A stretch of DNA of 14,675 bases from Pseudomonadota bacterium (GCA_021791235.1 JAJYXA010000154.1:1-14675), one strand, 5' to 3'. Positions 1-8,170 are shown, counted from the stretch's first letter. A program made the numbers and translations. Notes: generated from the sequence alone by a model not told the origin.

Positions 1-570
1 CTCCACCAGCAGGCATTCGTAGCCGCGGTCGTTGGCTTCGCGCATGGTGGACTGGACGCAGACTTCGGTGGTCACGCCGCCCACCAGCAGATGGGTGATG
101 GACAACTGCTGGAGAATCCATCCCAGATCGGTGGCGTAGAAAGCCCCCTTGCCGGGCTTGACGATAACCGCTTCCCCAGCCAGGGGAGCCAGCTCCGGGA
201 CGAAATCGCTGCCCGGTTCGCCGTCGATGAGGATACGCCCCATGGGCCCGGCATCGCCGATGCGCAGGGCGGGGTTGCCGCGCTGCCGCTTGGCCGGCGG
301 GCAGTCGGACAGGTCGGCGGCGTGGGCTTCCCGGGTGTGGATGATCGTCAGGCCGAGGCCGCGTGCCCAGTCCAGCAGGCGGCGGGCCGCCGGCACCACT
401 GCGGCGAGGCGTGCAACGTCGTTGCCCAGGGTGGCGCCGAAGCCGCCGGGGAGGATGAAATCCCGCTGCATGTCGATCATCACCAGTGCCGTGTGCCGCA
501 GCGGGAAGCGATAGGCATGGGGACGGGCCGCCACGTTTAGCCAGACGTCCCGGATATCGGTCGTGTTCAT
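1..570 (-). CDS. Isochorismatase-fold amidohydrolase, 3' end missing (possible triuret hydrolase)
   Basis: Partial gene: 190 N-terminal codons are present and the rest lies beyond the window edge. The cysteine-hydrolase triad of this fold is visible as D33 (in MIDMQRDF), K138 (in [10 protein letters not shown]) and C171 (in [13 protein letters not shown]). It is a clear paralogue of the biuret hydrolase at 2132-2842, sharing the TMREANDRG stretch after the catalytic Cys and a 30-nt identical DNA segment (21-50 versus 2275-2304). The ATG at 570 overlaps the TGA of the ATPase gene (ATGA), and a GGAG box sits about 8 nt upstream, so translation is probably coupled. Its pairing with biuH in a ureide-uptake operon makes a triuret hydrolase (TrtA-like: triuret to carboxybiuret, then biuret) the most attractive role. 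Other possibilities are a second biuret hydrolase, a ureidoacrylate-type amidohydrolase or an N-carbamoyl amide hydrolase. The family is certain; the substrate is inference. Confidence 0.9.
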   Translation of the reverse strand, partial: MNTTDIRDVWLNVAARPHAYRFPLRHTALVMIDMQRDFILPGGFGATLGNDVARLAAVVPAARRLLDWARGLGLTIIHTREAHAADLSDCPPAKRQRGNPALRIGDAGPMGRILIDGEPGSDFVPELAPLAGEAVIVKPGKGAFYATDLGWILQQLSITHLLVGGVTTEVCVQSTMREANDRGYECLLVE

Positions 571-2135
571 TGCAGGGTCTCCGTGGCAGCGTGGCTGCCC
601 GCCATGTGCTGTCCCAGCACGCGCAGGTCGGCCGTCGCCGCAGGGGTTTCGTAGGTGATGCGGCCCTCGCTCATGACCACGATGCGGTCGGCCAATTCGA
701 GCAGCTCGTCCAGATCCTCGCTCACCAGGAGGATCGCCGCCCCGGCCGCCCGGGCCGCCAGCAGCCGGGCGTGGGTCTCGGCCACGGCATTGAAATCCAG
801 GCCGAACACCGGATTGGCGACGATGAGCAGCTGGACCGGATGCGACAGTTCGCGGGCCAGCACGGCCCGTTGCACGTTGCCGCCGGACAGGGTCTGGATC
901 GGGGCATCGATGCCGTCGGTCTTGATCCCGAAGGCCTCCACATACTGGCGCGCCTGGCGACGCAGTGCAGCGTGGTTGATCAGGCCGAAGCGGGCCAGGG
1001 GCGGTCGGTCGTAGTTGCGCAGGGCCAGGTTGTCGGCCACCGACAGGCTGGCCACGCAGGCATTGCGCAGGGGTTCCTCCGGCAGACTGTAGACCTGGTG
1101 CCGGGCCATCTCCCGGCGCCGCCCCGCATAGGGCTGGCCGTCCACCCGCACGCACCCGCCTGCGGCCGTGCGCTGGCCCGTGAGCACCTCCACCAGCGCT
1201 TTCTGGCCGTTGCCCGAGACCCCGGCGATGCCGAGTATCTCCCCCGGGCGCACATTCAGGTCCACTCCCCGCAGGGCGGGCAGACCGTTGTCCCCCAGCG
1301 CGGTCAGACCTTCCACCATCAGGCGCGGCGCGGCGTCGGGCGGCCGGGGGCGGTCAGCCCGGGCCGCCGAATCCTGCGCCATGGGGCTGCCTACCATCAT
1401 TTCCGCCATGCGCTCCACGCCCAGTCCGGCGACGCTGCCGCCGCCTGCAAACCGCCCGCGCCGCAGTACGCTGACGTCGTCGGCGTAGGCCAGCACTTCG
1501 CGGAACTTGTGGGTGATGATGAGGGCCGTGAGCTGCTTGCGGTTGGCCAGGTCCTTCACCAGGCCCAGCACCTCGTCCGCCTCGTCCGGCGTGAGCACCG
1601 AGGTGGGCTCGTCCAGGATCAGCAGCCGGCGTTTCAGGTAGAGCTGCTTCACCAGTTCCACCTTCTGTTTCTCCCCGGCCGCCAGGCTGGCCGCCGGGCG
1701 GTCGAGGGGGATTTTGAAGGGCAGGGTGTCCATGAAGGCGGCGAGCTTTTCCCGTTCCTGGCGCCAGTTCAGGATGGCCGGCAGGCTGCCGCCGGCGATG
1801 ACCAGGTTCTCCGCAACGCTCATGCTGGGCACCAGGGTGAAGTGCTGGTAGACCATGCCGATGCCGAGGCGGGCGGCCTCCCGCGGCGTGGCGATCGGGG
1901 TCTCGCGACCATCGACGAGCACCATGCCGCTGTCCGGGGTGTAGAAGCCCACCAGGCATTTCACCAGGGTGGACTTGCCGGCGCCGTTTTCCCCCAGCAG
2001 GGCATGGAAGCCCCCGGCAGGAATCCTGAGGGAAACATCGTCCAGGGCCGCCACGTCGCCGAAGCGCTTGCCCATGCCGAGGATCTCCAGTTCCATGGCG
2101 CCGCTGGCGGGGCGGGAGATTTCACCCGGCATCAT
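567..2135 (-). CDS. ABC transporter ATP-binding protein, two nucleotide-binding domains (BMP/nucleoside-type)
   Basis: 522 residues, with two ABC domains in tandem as in RbsA-like and YufO/NupO-like ATPases. Domain 1 has Walker A GENGAGKS at 48-55 and Walker [10 protein letters not shown], but a weak signature (LAAGEKQ in place of LSGGQ). Domain 2 is the reverse: a good LSGGNVQ signature, a Walker A without the Lys-Ser/Thr pair (GVSGNGQKA) and a Walker B reading LLIVANP. Such asymmetry is usual in this family and implies one composite active ATP site. The start is the ATG at 2135, which overlaps the biuH stop as ATGA and has an AAAGGA box 8-9 nt upstream. The open frame extends further upstream, but that part is out-of-frame biuH sequence. 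It should energise the two permeases encoded upstream. It is separated from them by the hydrolase gene, an uncommon order. Confidence 0.95.
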   Translation of the reverse strand: MMPGEISRPASGAMELEILGMGKRFGDVAALDDVSLRIPAGGFHALLGENGAGKSTLVKCLVGFYTPDSGMVLVDGRETPIATPREAARLGIGMVYQHFTLVPSMSVAENLVIAGGSLPAILNWRQEREKLAAFMDTLPFKIPLDRPAASLAAGEKQKVELVKQLYLKRRLLILDEPTSVLTPDEADEVLGLVKDLANRKQLTALIITHKFREVLAYADDVSVLRRGRFAGGGSVAGLGVERMAEMMVGSPMAQDSAARADRPRPPDAAPRLMVEGLTALGDNGLPALRGVDLNVRPGEILGIAGVSGNGQKALVEVLTGQRTAAGGCVRVDGQPYAGRRREMARHQVYSLPEEPLRNACVASLSVADNLALRNYDRPPLARFGLINHAALRRQARQYVEAFGIKTDGIDAPIQTLSGGNVQRAVLARELSHPVQLLIVANPVFGLDFNAVAETHARLLAARAAGAAILLVSEDLDELLELADRIVVMSEGRITYETPAATADLRVLGQHMAGSHAATETLQ

Positions 2136-2842
2136 GACGGCAATCCTTTCAGTACCATGCCGCTGTAGGCCAGCGCACCGAACACGCCGCCCTGCATGCG
2201 CACCATGTGGAGGGCGGCCAGATGGTTGCCGGGATCGGTGGCGGCGCAGGCGTCCATCACCAGCAGGCACTCGAAGCCGCGGTCGTTGGCTTCGCGCATG
2301 GTGGTGTGCACGCAGACGTCGGTGGTGATGCCAGTGAGGATGAGGTTGCGGATGCCGCGGACGTGCAGGATGAGTTCGAGATCGGTGGCATAAAACGAGC
2401 CCTTGCCCGGCTTGTCGATCACCACCTCCCCTGGCAGCGGCGCGAGATCCGGAATGATCTCCCAGCCCGGCTCGCCGCGCACCAGCACCCGGCCGCAGGG
2501 ACCGGCTTCGCCGATGCCGGCGCCGATCTGTTGCGAGCGCCAGCGCTTGTTGGCGGGCAGGTCGGCGAGGTCCGTGCGGTGGCCTTCACGGGTGTGGATG
2601 ATGGTGTAGCCCTTGCTGCGCATGGCCGTCAGCAGGGTTCGGATGGCGGGGATGGGGGCGCGGGTCAACGTCAGGTCGTAGCCCATGCGGTCCACATAGC
2701 CGCCCTTGCCGCAGAAATCGGTCTGCATGTCGATCACCAGCAGGGCGGTATTGGCGGGCGACAGGTCGCCGTCGAAGGGCCAGCGGTAGGGGTCGGCCTG
2801 GATGAAGTGGGCGGTCATGTCGGTCTCGGATTGTTCCGTCAT
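2132..2842 (-). CDS. biuH: Biuret hydrolase (biuret amidohydrolase), isochorismatase fold
   Basis: 236 residues. The protein closely follows remembered rhizobial BiuH sequence through the N-terminal HFIxADPYxWPxxG, the [15 protein letters not shown] motif, [22 protein letters not shown] and [10 protein letters not shown]. The predicted triad is D38, K144 and C177, with a cis-peptide-type GITTDV turn. The enzyme hydrolyses biuret to allophanate and ammonia in the cytoplasm, the step after cyanuric-acid ring opening or triuret cleavage. Allophanate hydrolase and cyanuric acid hydrolase are not in this window. The ATG at 2842 overlaps the permease TGA as ATGA; an in-frame ATG at 2818 (MTAHF) is the alternative, giving 228 residues. 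The 3' end overlaps the ATPase start. Its position between permease and ATPase genes ties the transporter to this substrate class. Assignment is from recalled family sequence, not a search. Confidence 0.88.
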   Translation of the reverse strand: MTEQSETDMTAHFIQADPYRWPFDGDLSPANTALLVIDMQTDFCGKGGYVDRMGYDLTLTRAPIPAIRTLLTAMRSKGYTIIHTREGHRTDLADLPANKRWRSQQIGAGIGEAGPCGRVLVRGEPGWEIIPDLAPLPGEVVIDKPGKGSFYATDLELILHVRGIRNLILTGITTDVCVHTTMREANDRGFECLLVMDACAATDPGNHLAALHMVRMQGGVFGALAYSGMVLKGLPS

Positions 2843-3786
2843 CGCCGCACCAGGCTCAGTTCTCCCGGCGCGCCCGACAGGATGCGGTTGGGTGAGTAGG
2901 TGACAATGAGGATGGCCAGCGTCAGCGCATAGGGCGCCGCGTTGAACAGGTAGTAGCCGCCGCTCACCCCGACCGACTGCAGCGCCGGCCCCAGGGCGCC
3001 GGCGCCGCCGAACAGCATGGAGGCCCAGAGACAGCGCAGGGGTTCCCAGCGCGCGAAGATCACCAGGGCCACGGCGATGATGCCCTGTCCGGAGGACAGG
3101 CCTTCGTTCCAGCTGCCGGGGTAGTAGAGGGACAGGAAAGCTCCGCCCACGCCGGCCAGAAAGCCGCCCACCATGGTGGCGACCACCCGCGTGGCGATGA
3201 CCCGGTAGCCCAGGGCACGCGCGGCATCCTCGCTGTCGCCCACGATGCGCAGCTGCAAGCCCCAGCGGGTGTGGCGGAAGGCGAAATGCAACAGCACGGC
3301 CAGGGCCACGCCGAGGAGGAACAAGGGGTTGATTTTGAGGGCGGCCCGAACCTGGGGAATGTCGCTCCAAAAACCCAGCGGCAGCGCAGACAGGGTCGGG
3401 GCATGGGGTTGAACCAGCGGCTTGCCGAGGAAAAAAGCCAGGCCGGTGCCCAGCAGCATCAGGCTGATGCCGATGGCGATGTCGTTCACCCGCTTGAGGC
3501 TGCACAGCATACCGTGCATGAGGCCCAGGAGCGCCCCCGTCAGCCCCGCCACCAGCACGCCCAGCCAGGGGGAGCCGCTGGCCAGCGACGCCGCATAGCC
3601 GGCCATGGCGCCCATGATGAGCACGCCTTCCAGGCCCAGGTTGATGCGCCCGGACTTTTCTGTGATGCATTCCCCCAGGCTCACCAGCAGATAGGGCGTG
3701 CTCACCCGCACGGCCCCGGCCAGTACGGCCAGGGGGACGCCCCACCATCCGAGGGCCACATTGCTCACGGCTTGAACCTCGCTCAC
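2839..3786 (-). CDS. ABC transporter permease 2 (BPD_transp_2, nucleoside/BMP type)
   Basis: 315 residues, strongly hydrophobic, with about 8-10 predicted membrane segments. It contains the family landmarks [25 protein letters not shown] near the N-terminus and [15 protein letters not shown], the cytoplasmic coupling loop, in the middle; these are typical of the YufQ/NupC half of BMP-type importers. The start is a GTG at 3786 (VSEVQAV), which overlaps the TGA of permease 1 as GTGA. No in-frame ATG exists before the conserved region, so the GTG is well supported. It forms a heterodimeric channel with the 3783-4856 product. Its 3' end overlaps biuH by 4 nt. The substrate is not readable from the sequence; the embedded hydrolases suggest biuret or related ureides rather than nucleosides. 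Confidence 0.93.
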   Translation of the reverse strand: MSEVQAVSNVALGWWGVPLAVLAGAVRVSTPYLLVSLGECITEKSGRINLGLEGVLIMGAMAGYAASLASGSPWLGVLVAGLTGALLGLMHGMLCSLKRVNDIAIGISLMLLGTGLAFFLGKPLVQPHAPTLSALPLGFWSDIPQVRAALKINPLFLLGVALAVLLHFAFRHTRWGLQLRIVGDSEDAARALGYRVIATRVVATMVGGFLAGVGGAFLSLYYPGSWNEGLSSGQGIIAVALVIFARWEPLRCLWASMLFGGAGALGPALQSVGVSGGYYLFNAAPYALTLAILIVTYSPNRILSGAPGELSLVRR

Positions 3787-4856
3787 GATGCCGCCCCTAC
3801 CTGGGGAGACGCAGCAGTCAGCCGGGCCGGCTGGCGCTTTTTGCGCCAGAGGCCCCGCAGGGTGTCGCTGGCCAGGATCGCCACGAACAGGATGCCTTGG
3901 AGCACCAGCACCGTGGCGTCCGGCATGTCGAGCCGCCGTTGCAACATGCCGCCCGCGGCGTTGATGCCGCCGATGAGGATGGCCACCGGGATCACGGCCA
4001 GGGGATTCTGGCGGGCGATGAAGGCCACCAGGATGCCGGCATTGCCATAGCCCGCCACCAAGGTGGCATTCGCTGCCCCATGGACGGCGGCCACTTCTAT
4101 GCCACCGGCCAGACCGGCCGCGGCACCGCCCGTGGCGGCCGCACCCACTGTCCACAGCCCGACCCGCAAGCCGGCCATCTGGGCGGCCCGTGGGTTGCCC
4201 CCCACGGTGCGCAGGCCGAACCCCAGGGTGGTGAAACGCAGCACGCTCCAGGCCGCCAGGGCGAACACGATGCCGATGACCAGGCCGTAGTGGACCTCGC
4301 TGCCCAGCAGATGAGGCAGCATGTTGGCATCGCCGATGGGGGCCGTGGAGGGTTTGTTCAGGCTAGCCGGATCCTTGAGGGGGCCTTCCACCAGATGATT
4401 CAGCAGCGCGATGCCGATATAGGACAGCAGCAGACTGCTGATGGTCTCGTTGACCCCGCGATAGCTGCGCAGCCAGCCGCACAGGCCGATCCAGAACGCC
4501 CCGACCAGGGCACCCGCCAGCAACATGCCGGTCCAGACCAGGGCCGGCGGCAGCGAGGCCAGCGCCAGGCCGGCCACGGCCGCGCCCAGCCCACCGAGGA
4601 CCAGGGCGCCTTCGCCGCCGATGATGACCATGCCGGCCTGGGCGGGAATGGCCACCGCCAGGCCGGTCAGGATCAGCGGCGAGGCCCGCAGCAGGGTGTT
4701 CTGCCAGGAGAAGGCTGAACCAAAGCCGCCCTGGTAAAGCAGGCTGTAGACCTCGATCGGCGATTGGCCCACCGCCAGGAGAAAACCGGCGAACAGCAGC
4801 ATGGCCGCGAGCAGGGCGCCGATGGGGATGCCGAGGGTGTCCAGGAATGTTTTCAA
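3783..4856 (-). CDS. ABC transporter permease 1 (BPD_transp_2, nucleoside/BMP type)
   Basis: 357 residues with an N-terminal membrane anchor, multiple hydrophobic segments, the [14 protein letters not shown] motif and a coupling-loop sequence [18 protein letters not shown], all characteristic of the first permease of BMP-type importers (YufP/NupB half). The start is taken as the TTG at 4856. It has GAGG 9 nt upstream, an in-frame TGA at 4872-4874 blocks any longer version, and the first in-frame ATG (codon 19) would cut the first membrane segment. It is preceded by a 120-nt gap after the binding-protein gene that holds a GC-rich hairpin (4884-4909). Downstream it overlaps permease 2 by 4 nt. 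The C-terminal tail is rich in basic residues (WRKKRQPAR), as expected for a cytoplasmic end. Confidence 0.92.
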   Translation of the reverse strand: MKTFLDTLGIPIGALLAAMLLFAGFLLAVGQSPIEVYSLLYQGGFGSAFSWQNTLLRASPLILTGLAVAIPAQAGMVIIGGEGALVLGGLGAAVAGLALASLPPALVWTGMLLAGALVGAFWIGLCGWLRSYRGVNETISSLLLSYIGIALLNHLVEGPLKDPASLNKPSTAPIGDANMLPHLLGSEVHYGLVIGIVFALAAWSVLRFTTLGFGLRTVGGNPRAAQMAGLRVGLWTVGAAATGGAAAGLAGGIEVAAVHGAANATLVAGYGNAGILVAFIARQNPLAVIPVAILIGGINAAGGMLQRRLDMPDATVLVLQGILFVAILASDTLRGLWRKKRQPARLTAASPQVGAAS

Positions 4857-4883
4857 AGCTTCAAACCTCGATCAAAATGAACG

Positions 4884-4909
4884 CGCCCCAAGACGCCGCG
4901 CCCGGGGCG
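4884..4909 (-). other. GC-rich stem-loop between binding-protein and permease genes
   Basis: CGCCCC at 4884-4889 can pair perfectly with GGGGCG at 4904-4909 across a 14-nt loop, in the 120-nt gap downstream of the binding-protein stop. No T-run follows on either strand. It is therefore more likely a transcript-stabilising or partial-attenuation element, lowering permease expression relative to the binding protein, than a full terminator. Confidence 0.35.
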
Positions 4910-4976
4910 GAACCCCAGGTGCGGGCGCTTTCCCGGAGGTTGCCCTGACGCGTCGCTGCGGCTCGTCATGCGGGCC

Positions 4977-6104
4977 TCAGATTTTTCCCACCACGCCCGC
5001 GACCAGATAATTCATCTGCTCCAGGGCCACGTCCTGCTGGCCAAAATTGGTTCCCGCGGGAATCACGGTCTTGCCCGTGTTGTCCTTGATCGGCCCCTTG
5101 AAGATGACGAAATCGCCTTTGAGCATCCTGGCCTTGACGCTGTCGGCCGCCTTCCTGGCCTTGGGGGAGACCGCCTGGCCGTAGGGGCTCATTTTCACGA
5201 AGCCTTCCTTCAGGCCGCCGCGCAGGAAATTGATCATGGGTTTGTTCTGCTGGGCGGCCGCCACCAGCATCTTGTAGGGCGTGGCCCAATCCCATTCCGC
5301 CCCGGTGAGGTAGCCGTGCGGCGCCAGCGCCGCCTGGCTTGCGTGGTAGCCGCACGAATACACCTTGCGCCGTTCGGCCGTTTCCACCACCACCTTGGGG
5401 CCGTCGACGTGACAGGTCAGCACGTCACAGCCCTGGTCGATGAGGCTGTTGGCGGACTCCGCCTCTTTCACCGGCAGCGACCAGTCGCCGGTGAAGATCA
5501 CATGGGTGGTGAACGACGGATCGACCGACTGCGCGCCCAGCGTGAAGGAATTGATGTTGCGCAGCACCTGGGGAATGGGCTTGGCGGCAATGAAGCCCGC
5601 CTTCTTGGTCTTGCTGGCGTGGGCGGCCACCACGCCGCTGAGGTATTCGCACTCGTCGATGTAACCGAAGAAACTGCCCACGTTCTTCGGGTGCTTGCCC
5701 GCGGTCCACAGGCCGCCGCAGTGGGCGAAGCGCACGTCCGGATACTTGGCCGCCATCTTCAGTACGTGGGGGTCGAAATAGCCGAAGGAGGTGGCGAAGA
5801 TCAGACTGGCGCCGTCCTGCTGGATCATGGCCTCCATGGTCTGCTGCACGGCCAGGGTCTCGGGGACATTTTCCTCTTCGACCACCTTGACGCCGGGCAG
5901 CTTCTTGATGATGGCGGCCGCCTGGGCCTGGGCCTGGTTGTAGCCGAAGTCGTCGCGGGGGCCGACGTAGATCACGCCCACGGTCAGCTTGCTGGCGGCA
6001 GAAGCGTTGCGCACGGCAAACGGCCCGAGGGCAGCCAGCGCGGTGGCGCCGAGCGCAGATTTAAGGACGGTGCGGCGTGCCGGTGAAAAACGTGACGTGC
6101 TCAT
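4977..6104 (-). CDS. BMP-family ABC transporter substrate-binding protein, Tat-exported
   Basis: 375 residues. The N-terminus carries a twin-arginine-type signal: ARRTVLK, then a hydrophobic stretch ending near NASA-A at about residue 39. The mature part begins TVGVIYVGPRDDFGYNQ, the typical first strand of BMP/PnrA-like periplasmic receptors, and continues with DGASLIFATSFGYF, the PDVRFAHCGG stretch, SFFGYIDECEYLSGVVAA and a C-terminal KGPIKDNTG stretch. There is no lipobox Cys. It should deliver ligand to the permease pair encoded downstream. Two ATGs compete. The one at 6104 is chosen because AGGAG (6114-6118) lies 9 nt before it, whereas for the ATG at 6113 the same box would directly abut the start. 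Ligand identity is inferred from the hydrolases in the operon. Confidence 0.93.
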   Translation of the reverse strand: MSTSRFSPARRTVLKSALGATALAALGPFAVRNASAASKLTVGVIYVGPRDDFGYNQAQAQAAAIIKKLPGVKVVEEENVPETLAVQQTMEAMIQQDGASLIFATSFGYFDPHVLKMAAKYPDVRFAHCGGLWTAGKHPKNVGSFFGYIDECEYLSGVVAAHASKTKKAGFIAAKPIPQVLRNINSFTLGAQSVDPSFTTHVIFTGDWSLPVKEAESANSLIDQGCDVLTCHVDGPKVVVETAERRKVYSCGYHASQAALAPHGYLTGAEWDWATPYKMLVAAAQQNKPMINFLRGGLKEGFVKMSPYGQAVSPKARKAADSVKARMLKGDFVIFKGPIKDNTGKTVIPAGTNFGQQDVALEQMNYLVAGVVGKI

Positions 6105-6113
6105 GAGGTTCAT

Positions 6114-6118
6114 CTCCT
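6114..6118 (-). promoter_or_regulatory. Ribosome binding site deciding the binding-protein start
   Basis: AGGAG on the minus strand, 9 nt from the ATG at 6104 but immediately adjacent to the alternative ATG at 6113. The spacing favours 6104. Confidence 0.65.
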
Positions 6119-6140
6119 AATCAATCGGGTTGCTGGGGTC

Positions 6141-6156
6141 GACGCCATCCGGCGTC
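6141..6156 (-). other. Perfect stem-loop directly after the Tsx-like gene
   Basis: GACGCC (6141-6146) pairs with GGCGTC (6151-6156) around a 4-nt loop, and the stem overlaps the end of the Tsx-like stop codon (6155-6157). No T-run follows, so a strong terminator is unlikely. Its position between the porin and binding-protein genes fits RNA processing, 3' stabilisation or partial attenuation within the operon. Confidence 0.45.
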
Positions 6157-7039
6157 AGAAGTGGTACTCGGCACGGATCATCGGGGTCTTGGCGAAGGCA
6201 CCCGAGCCGGCCGGCCCTTTGCTGTCGTTGCCGAACTTGTTCTTCCAGTACTGGTATTCCAGTCCCACCTTGAAGGTGTTCTTCGGCCCACCGGTGACTG
6301 CGCCCACATCCAGCATCACCTGCATGTCGATATTCGTTTCCGGCTTGGTGTCGCTGCCGAACTCATCCTTGCCCTTGGATGCGATGAAGTTGGCAAAGCC
6401 TTCGAAGGACAGGGGCGTGGAACCGATGGGGATGCCCCAGGCAGCGGTCAGCATGGGATGGGGATCGTAGCTGTAGCGATCTACGCAGGTGTGGGTGTAG
6501 GTGTTGCACGGCGCGTTGCTTTCCCACAGTTCCAGCAGGCTGATGTTCAGGAAGCCTGGGACGTCCATCATCAGCGTGGGGCCGGCGACCAGCATGTGCT
6601 TCTTGGAGTTGTAGCCGGCGTCGTCCTTGTTGTTGTAGTCGAAGCCGGCAGTGAGGCCGATGTCCTTCACGGGGCCGAACTTGAAGCTCTTGCCGGTGAT
6701 CTTGCCGAGGTCCAGCGTATGGCGATAGACGATATACACCTCGTGGGCACCATCCGTGGAGGTGGCGCTCGCCGGGTCTTTGCTGTCGGAGAGCAGGATG
6801 TCGGCATTGAAGAAGTTGGTGCCGTACTTGTAGCCGCTGACATGGCTGAAGTTGATGATGTTTTTGGTGATGTCGTTGGATTCGTAAGGCTCAGCAAATT
6901 TGGTGCCATACCGGTAGCCAATGTAGGTGTCGCTCCAGTCGGCTGCCTGGGCGCTCTGGAGCAGCAGTCCGGAAAGCCCCAGAAGCGTGGCCAGAATCGA
7001 GGTGTGTGGCCGGCGGAAACGGCCCTGTCTGCTATTCAT
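6155..7039 (-). CDS. Tsx-like outer-membrane channel protein (nucleoside-specific channel family)
   Basis: 294 residues. A signal peptide (MNSRQGRFRRPHTS, a hydrophobic stretch, then QSAQA before ADWSD) is followed by alternating beta-barrel-like segments such as TYIGYRYGTKF, VYIVYRHTLDLGK and VGLEYQYWKNKFG. The last strand ends in Phe (IRAEYHF), the usual outer-membrane-protein C-terminal mark. The opening DTYIGYRYG, the NADILLSDSKDP turn and the FGPVKDIGLTAGFDYN stretch fit the Tsx/OmpK-type family. A Tsx-like barrel coupled to a BMP-type importer makes sense as the outer-membrane entry for a small polar nitrogen compound. The start is the ATG at 7039, with AAGGGAG just upstream; the longer open frame would run through the operator region and lacks a signal peptide. 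It is the first gene of the operon and probably under GntR control. Confidence 0.85.
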   Translation of the reverse strand: MNSRQGRFRRPHTSILATLLGLSGLLLQSAQAADWSDTYIGYRYGTKFAEPYESNDITKNIINFSHVSGYKYGTNFFNADILLSDSKDPASATSTDGAHEVYIVYRHTLDLGKITGKSFKFGPVKDIGLTAGFDYNNKDDAGYNSKKHMLVAGPTLMMDVPGFLNISLLELWESNAPCNTYTHTCVDRYSYDPHPMLTAAWGIPIGSTPLSFEGFANFIASKGKDEFGSDTKPETNIDMQVMLDVGAVTGGPKNTFKVGLEYQYWKNKFGNDSKGPAGSGAFAKTPMIRAEYHF

Positions 7040-7084
7040 GTTCTCCCTTTCATACGTTAAATTGACCCAGGTTCCACTTCGTAA

Positions 7085-7120
7085 TGTATACAACGAAGTA
7101 TGCAATGATGTATGCAAACG
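7085..7120 (-). promoter_or_regulatory. Three tandem 12-bp operator-like repeats upstream of the Tsx-like gene
   Basis: Units at 7085-7096, 7097-7108 and 7109-7120, each containing GTAT(A/G)CAA on the plus strand (TTG(T/C)ATAC on the minus strand) in exact 12-bp register. The unit nearest the gene holds the palindrome TGTATACA, the core of the site found before gntR. They lie about 45-80 nt upstream of the porin ATG, where a repressor would block the promoter. They are inferred to bind the divergently encoded GntR/FCD protein. No convincing -35/-10 pair could be fixed in this region. Confidence 0.7.
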
Positions 7121-7326
7121 ATGTGCCAGATCATTCGGATTCGACGCGACCACCCGTCATGCCTCATTCGCGCTGATCGGCTCGCAAGGCCACACGGGCC
7201 GGATTGGGGGGATTTCATGAGCAATCCTGGTGCGGAGAGGGGCGGCCATGAACCAGGATGGTGCGCAACGAACGCTGCGCAGGATTCCATTTGAATTGCT
7301 AAGCTAGGGTCATTCCCGGCTTAACG
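7118..7326. other. Divergent intergenic region without recognisable gene
   Basis: Central part of the 314-nt gap between the operon and gntR. I see no coding signal. Visible structure is limited to an inverted repeat ATCCTGG (7224-7230) / CCAGGAT (7253-7259) and two copies of the self-complementary TGCGCA (7262-7267 and 7276-7281). These could bind another regulator, but nothing fixes a role. Confidence 0.4.
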
Positions 7327-7336
7327 TTGTATACAA
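7327..7336 (+). promoter_or_regulatory. Palindromic GntR-type operator before gntR (autoregulatory)
   Basis: TTGTATACAA is a perfect 10-bp palindrome starting 27 nt before the regulator ATG. It shares TTGTATAC with the tandem repeats at the other end of the intergenic region. The overlapping TACAAT (7332-7337) could serve as a -10 element, although no good -35 lies at the right distance. Binding here would repress gntR itself. FCD-type GntR proteins commonly recognise TTGTATACAA-like sites. Confidence 0.7.
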
Positions 7337-7353
7337 TAGCGTCGACACACACC

Positions 7354-8091
7354 ATGAAAAAACCAGCCGCCCAGTTGGATGCAGAGGATGCCGAAGTCAC
7401 AGCCGTGACGCGCAAGCCCATCGCCACCAAAGACATTTATCAGACCCTGCGAGAGATGATCCTCAGCTTCGAGCTCTATCCCGGAAGCCGGGTGACCGAA
7501 ACGGAGCTCGCGGACTATTTCGGCGTCAGCCGCACCCCGGTGAGGGAGGCCCTGATGCGCCTGGAGCACGAGGGGCACCTCACCATCCGCTCCAAGCAGG
7601 GCTGCTTCATCCGCCAGCTCGACGTCGAGGAACTGTCGGAGTACTACCGGGTGCGGATCGCCCTGGAAATGGCCGCCGTGGAAGACGCCTGCAGCCACAT
7701 GCCCACCAGCGAGGTGGAGCGGCTGGTGGCGTTCTGGGATCCGGCCGGACAACCCGAGCAGCTCAGTTCCACCGCCATGGAAGAAAGCGACGAAGCCTTC
7801 CACCTCGCTCTCGCCCTGGGCAGCAATAACGCCATCCTCGTGAAGTACCTGCGCGACATCAACGACCACATCCGGGTCATCCGCCGGGTCGATTTCAACG
7901 ATCCGGAGCGCATCCGCCGCACCTACCAGGAACATTACGAGATCGCGCAATGCCTCCTGCACCGGGACGCGACCAAGGCGCGCAACCTGATCAAACGCCA
8001 CATCCGCCGCAGCGAGGAATTCGCCAAGACCCTCACCCTGACCCAGCTCGCGAGAAAGAAAGCCCTGGCGAACCGCTTCGGCAAGGCGTAG
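7354..8091 (+). CDS. GntR-family transcriptional regulator, FCD (FadR) subgroup
   Basis: 245 residues. The N-terminal winged helix-turn-helix spans about 26-92, with the hallmark LADYFGVSRTPVREALMRLEHEG at about 52-74. The C-terminal all-helical FCD domain follows, with candidate metal/ligand residues D-x3-H in SDEAFH, H in EHYEIAQ and H in IKRHIRRSEE. It is divergent from the ureide-transport operon and flanked by TTG(T/C)ATAC operator-like sites on both promoters. It is thus probably the local ligand-responsive repressor of the operon and of itself. The ligand could be the imported ureide or a breakdown product. The ATG at 7354 is chosen; the TTG at 7327 would place the operator inside the coding region and add an unconserved peptide. 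No clear Shine-Dalgarno precedes the ATG. 133 nt separate it from the sensor gene. Confidence 0.93.
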   Translation: MKKPAAQLDAEDAEVTAVTRKPIATKDIYQTLREMILSFELYPGSRVTETELADYFGVSRTPVREALMRLEHEGHLTIRSKQGCFIRQLDVEELSEYYRVRIALEMAAVEDACSHMPTSEVERLVAFWDPAGQPEQLSSTAMEESDEAFHLALALGSNNAILVKYLRDINDHIRVIRRVDFNDPERIRRTYQEHYEIAQCLLHRDATKARNLIKRHIRRSEEFAKTLTLTQLARKKALANRFGKA

Positions 8092-8170
8092 GGCCTGTCC
8101 ACACCCCTCGGAGCGGGCTGGCACATCGCTTGCTCCCGTAATTCCCCAGTACTGCTGATCAAACCCGGCA

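Noticed and set aside
486..2168. Long plus-strand open frame of 560 codons opposite the ATPase gene
   Set aside because: Its translation is rich in Gln, His, Arg and Gly with no domain logic, as expected from the antisense of a GC-rich gene. The minus-strand frame has Walker and signature motifs.
7085..7120. Short tandem repeats as a CRISPR fragment or plasmid-type iterons
   Set aside because: Only three 12-bp units with no spacers and no replication gene. Their match to the palindrome before gntR explains them better as operators.
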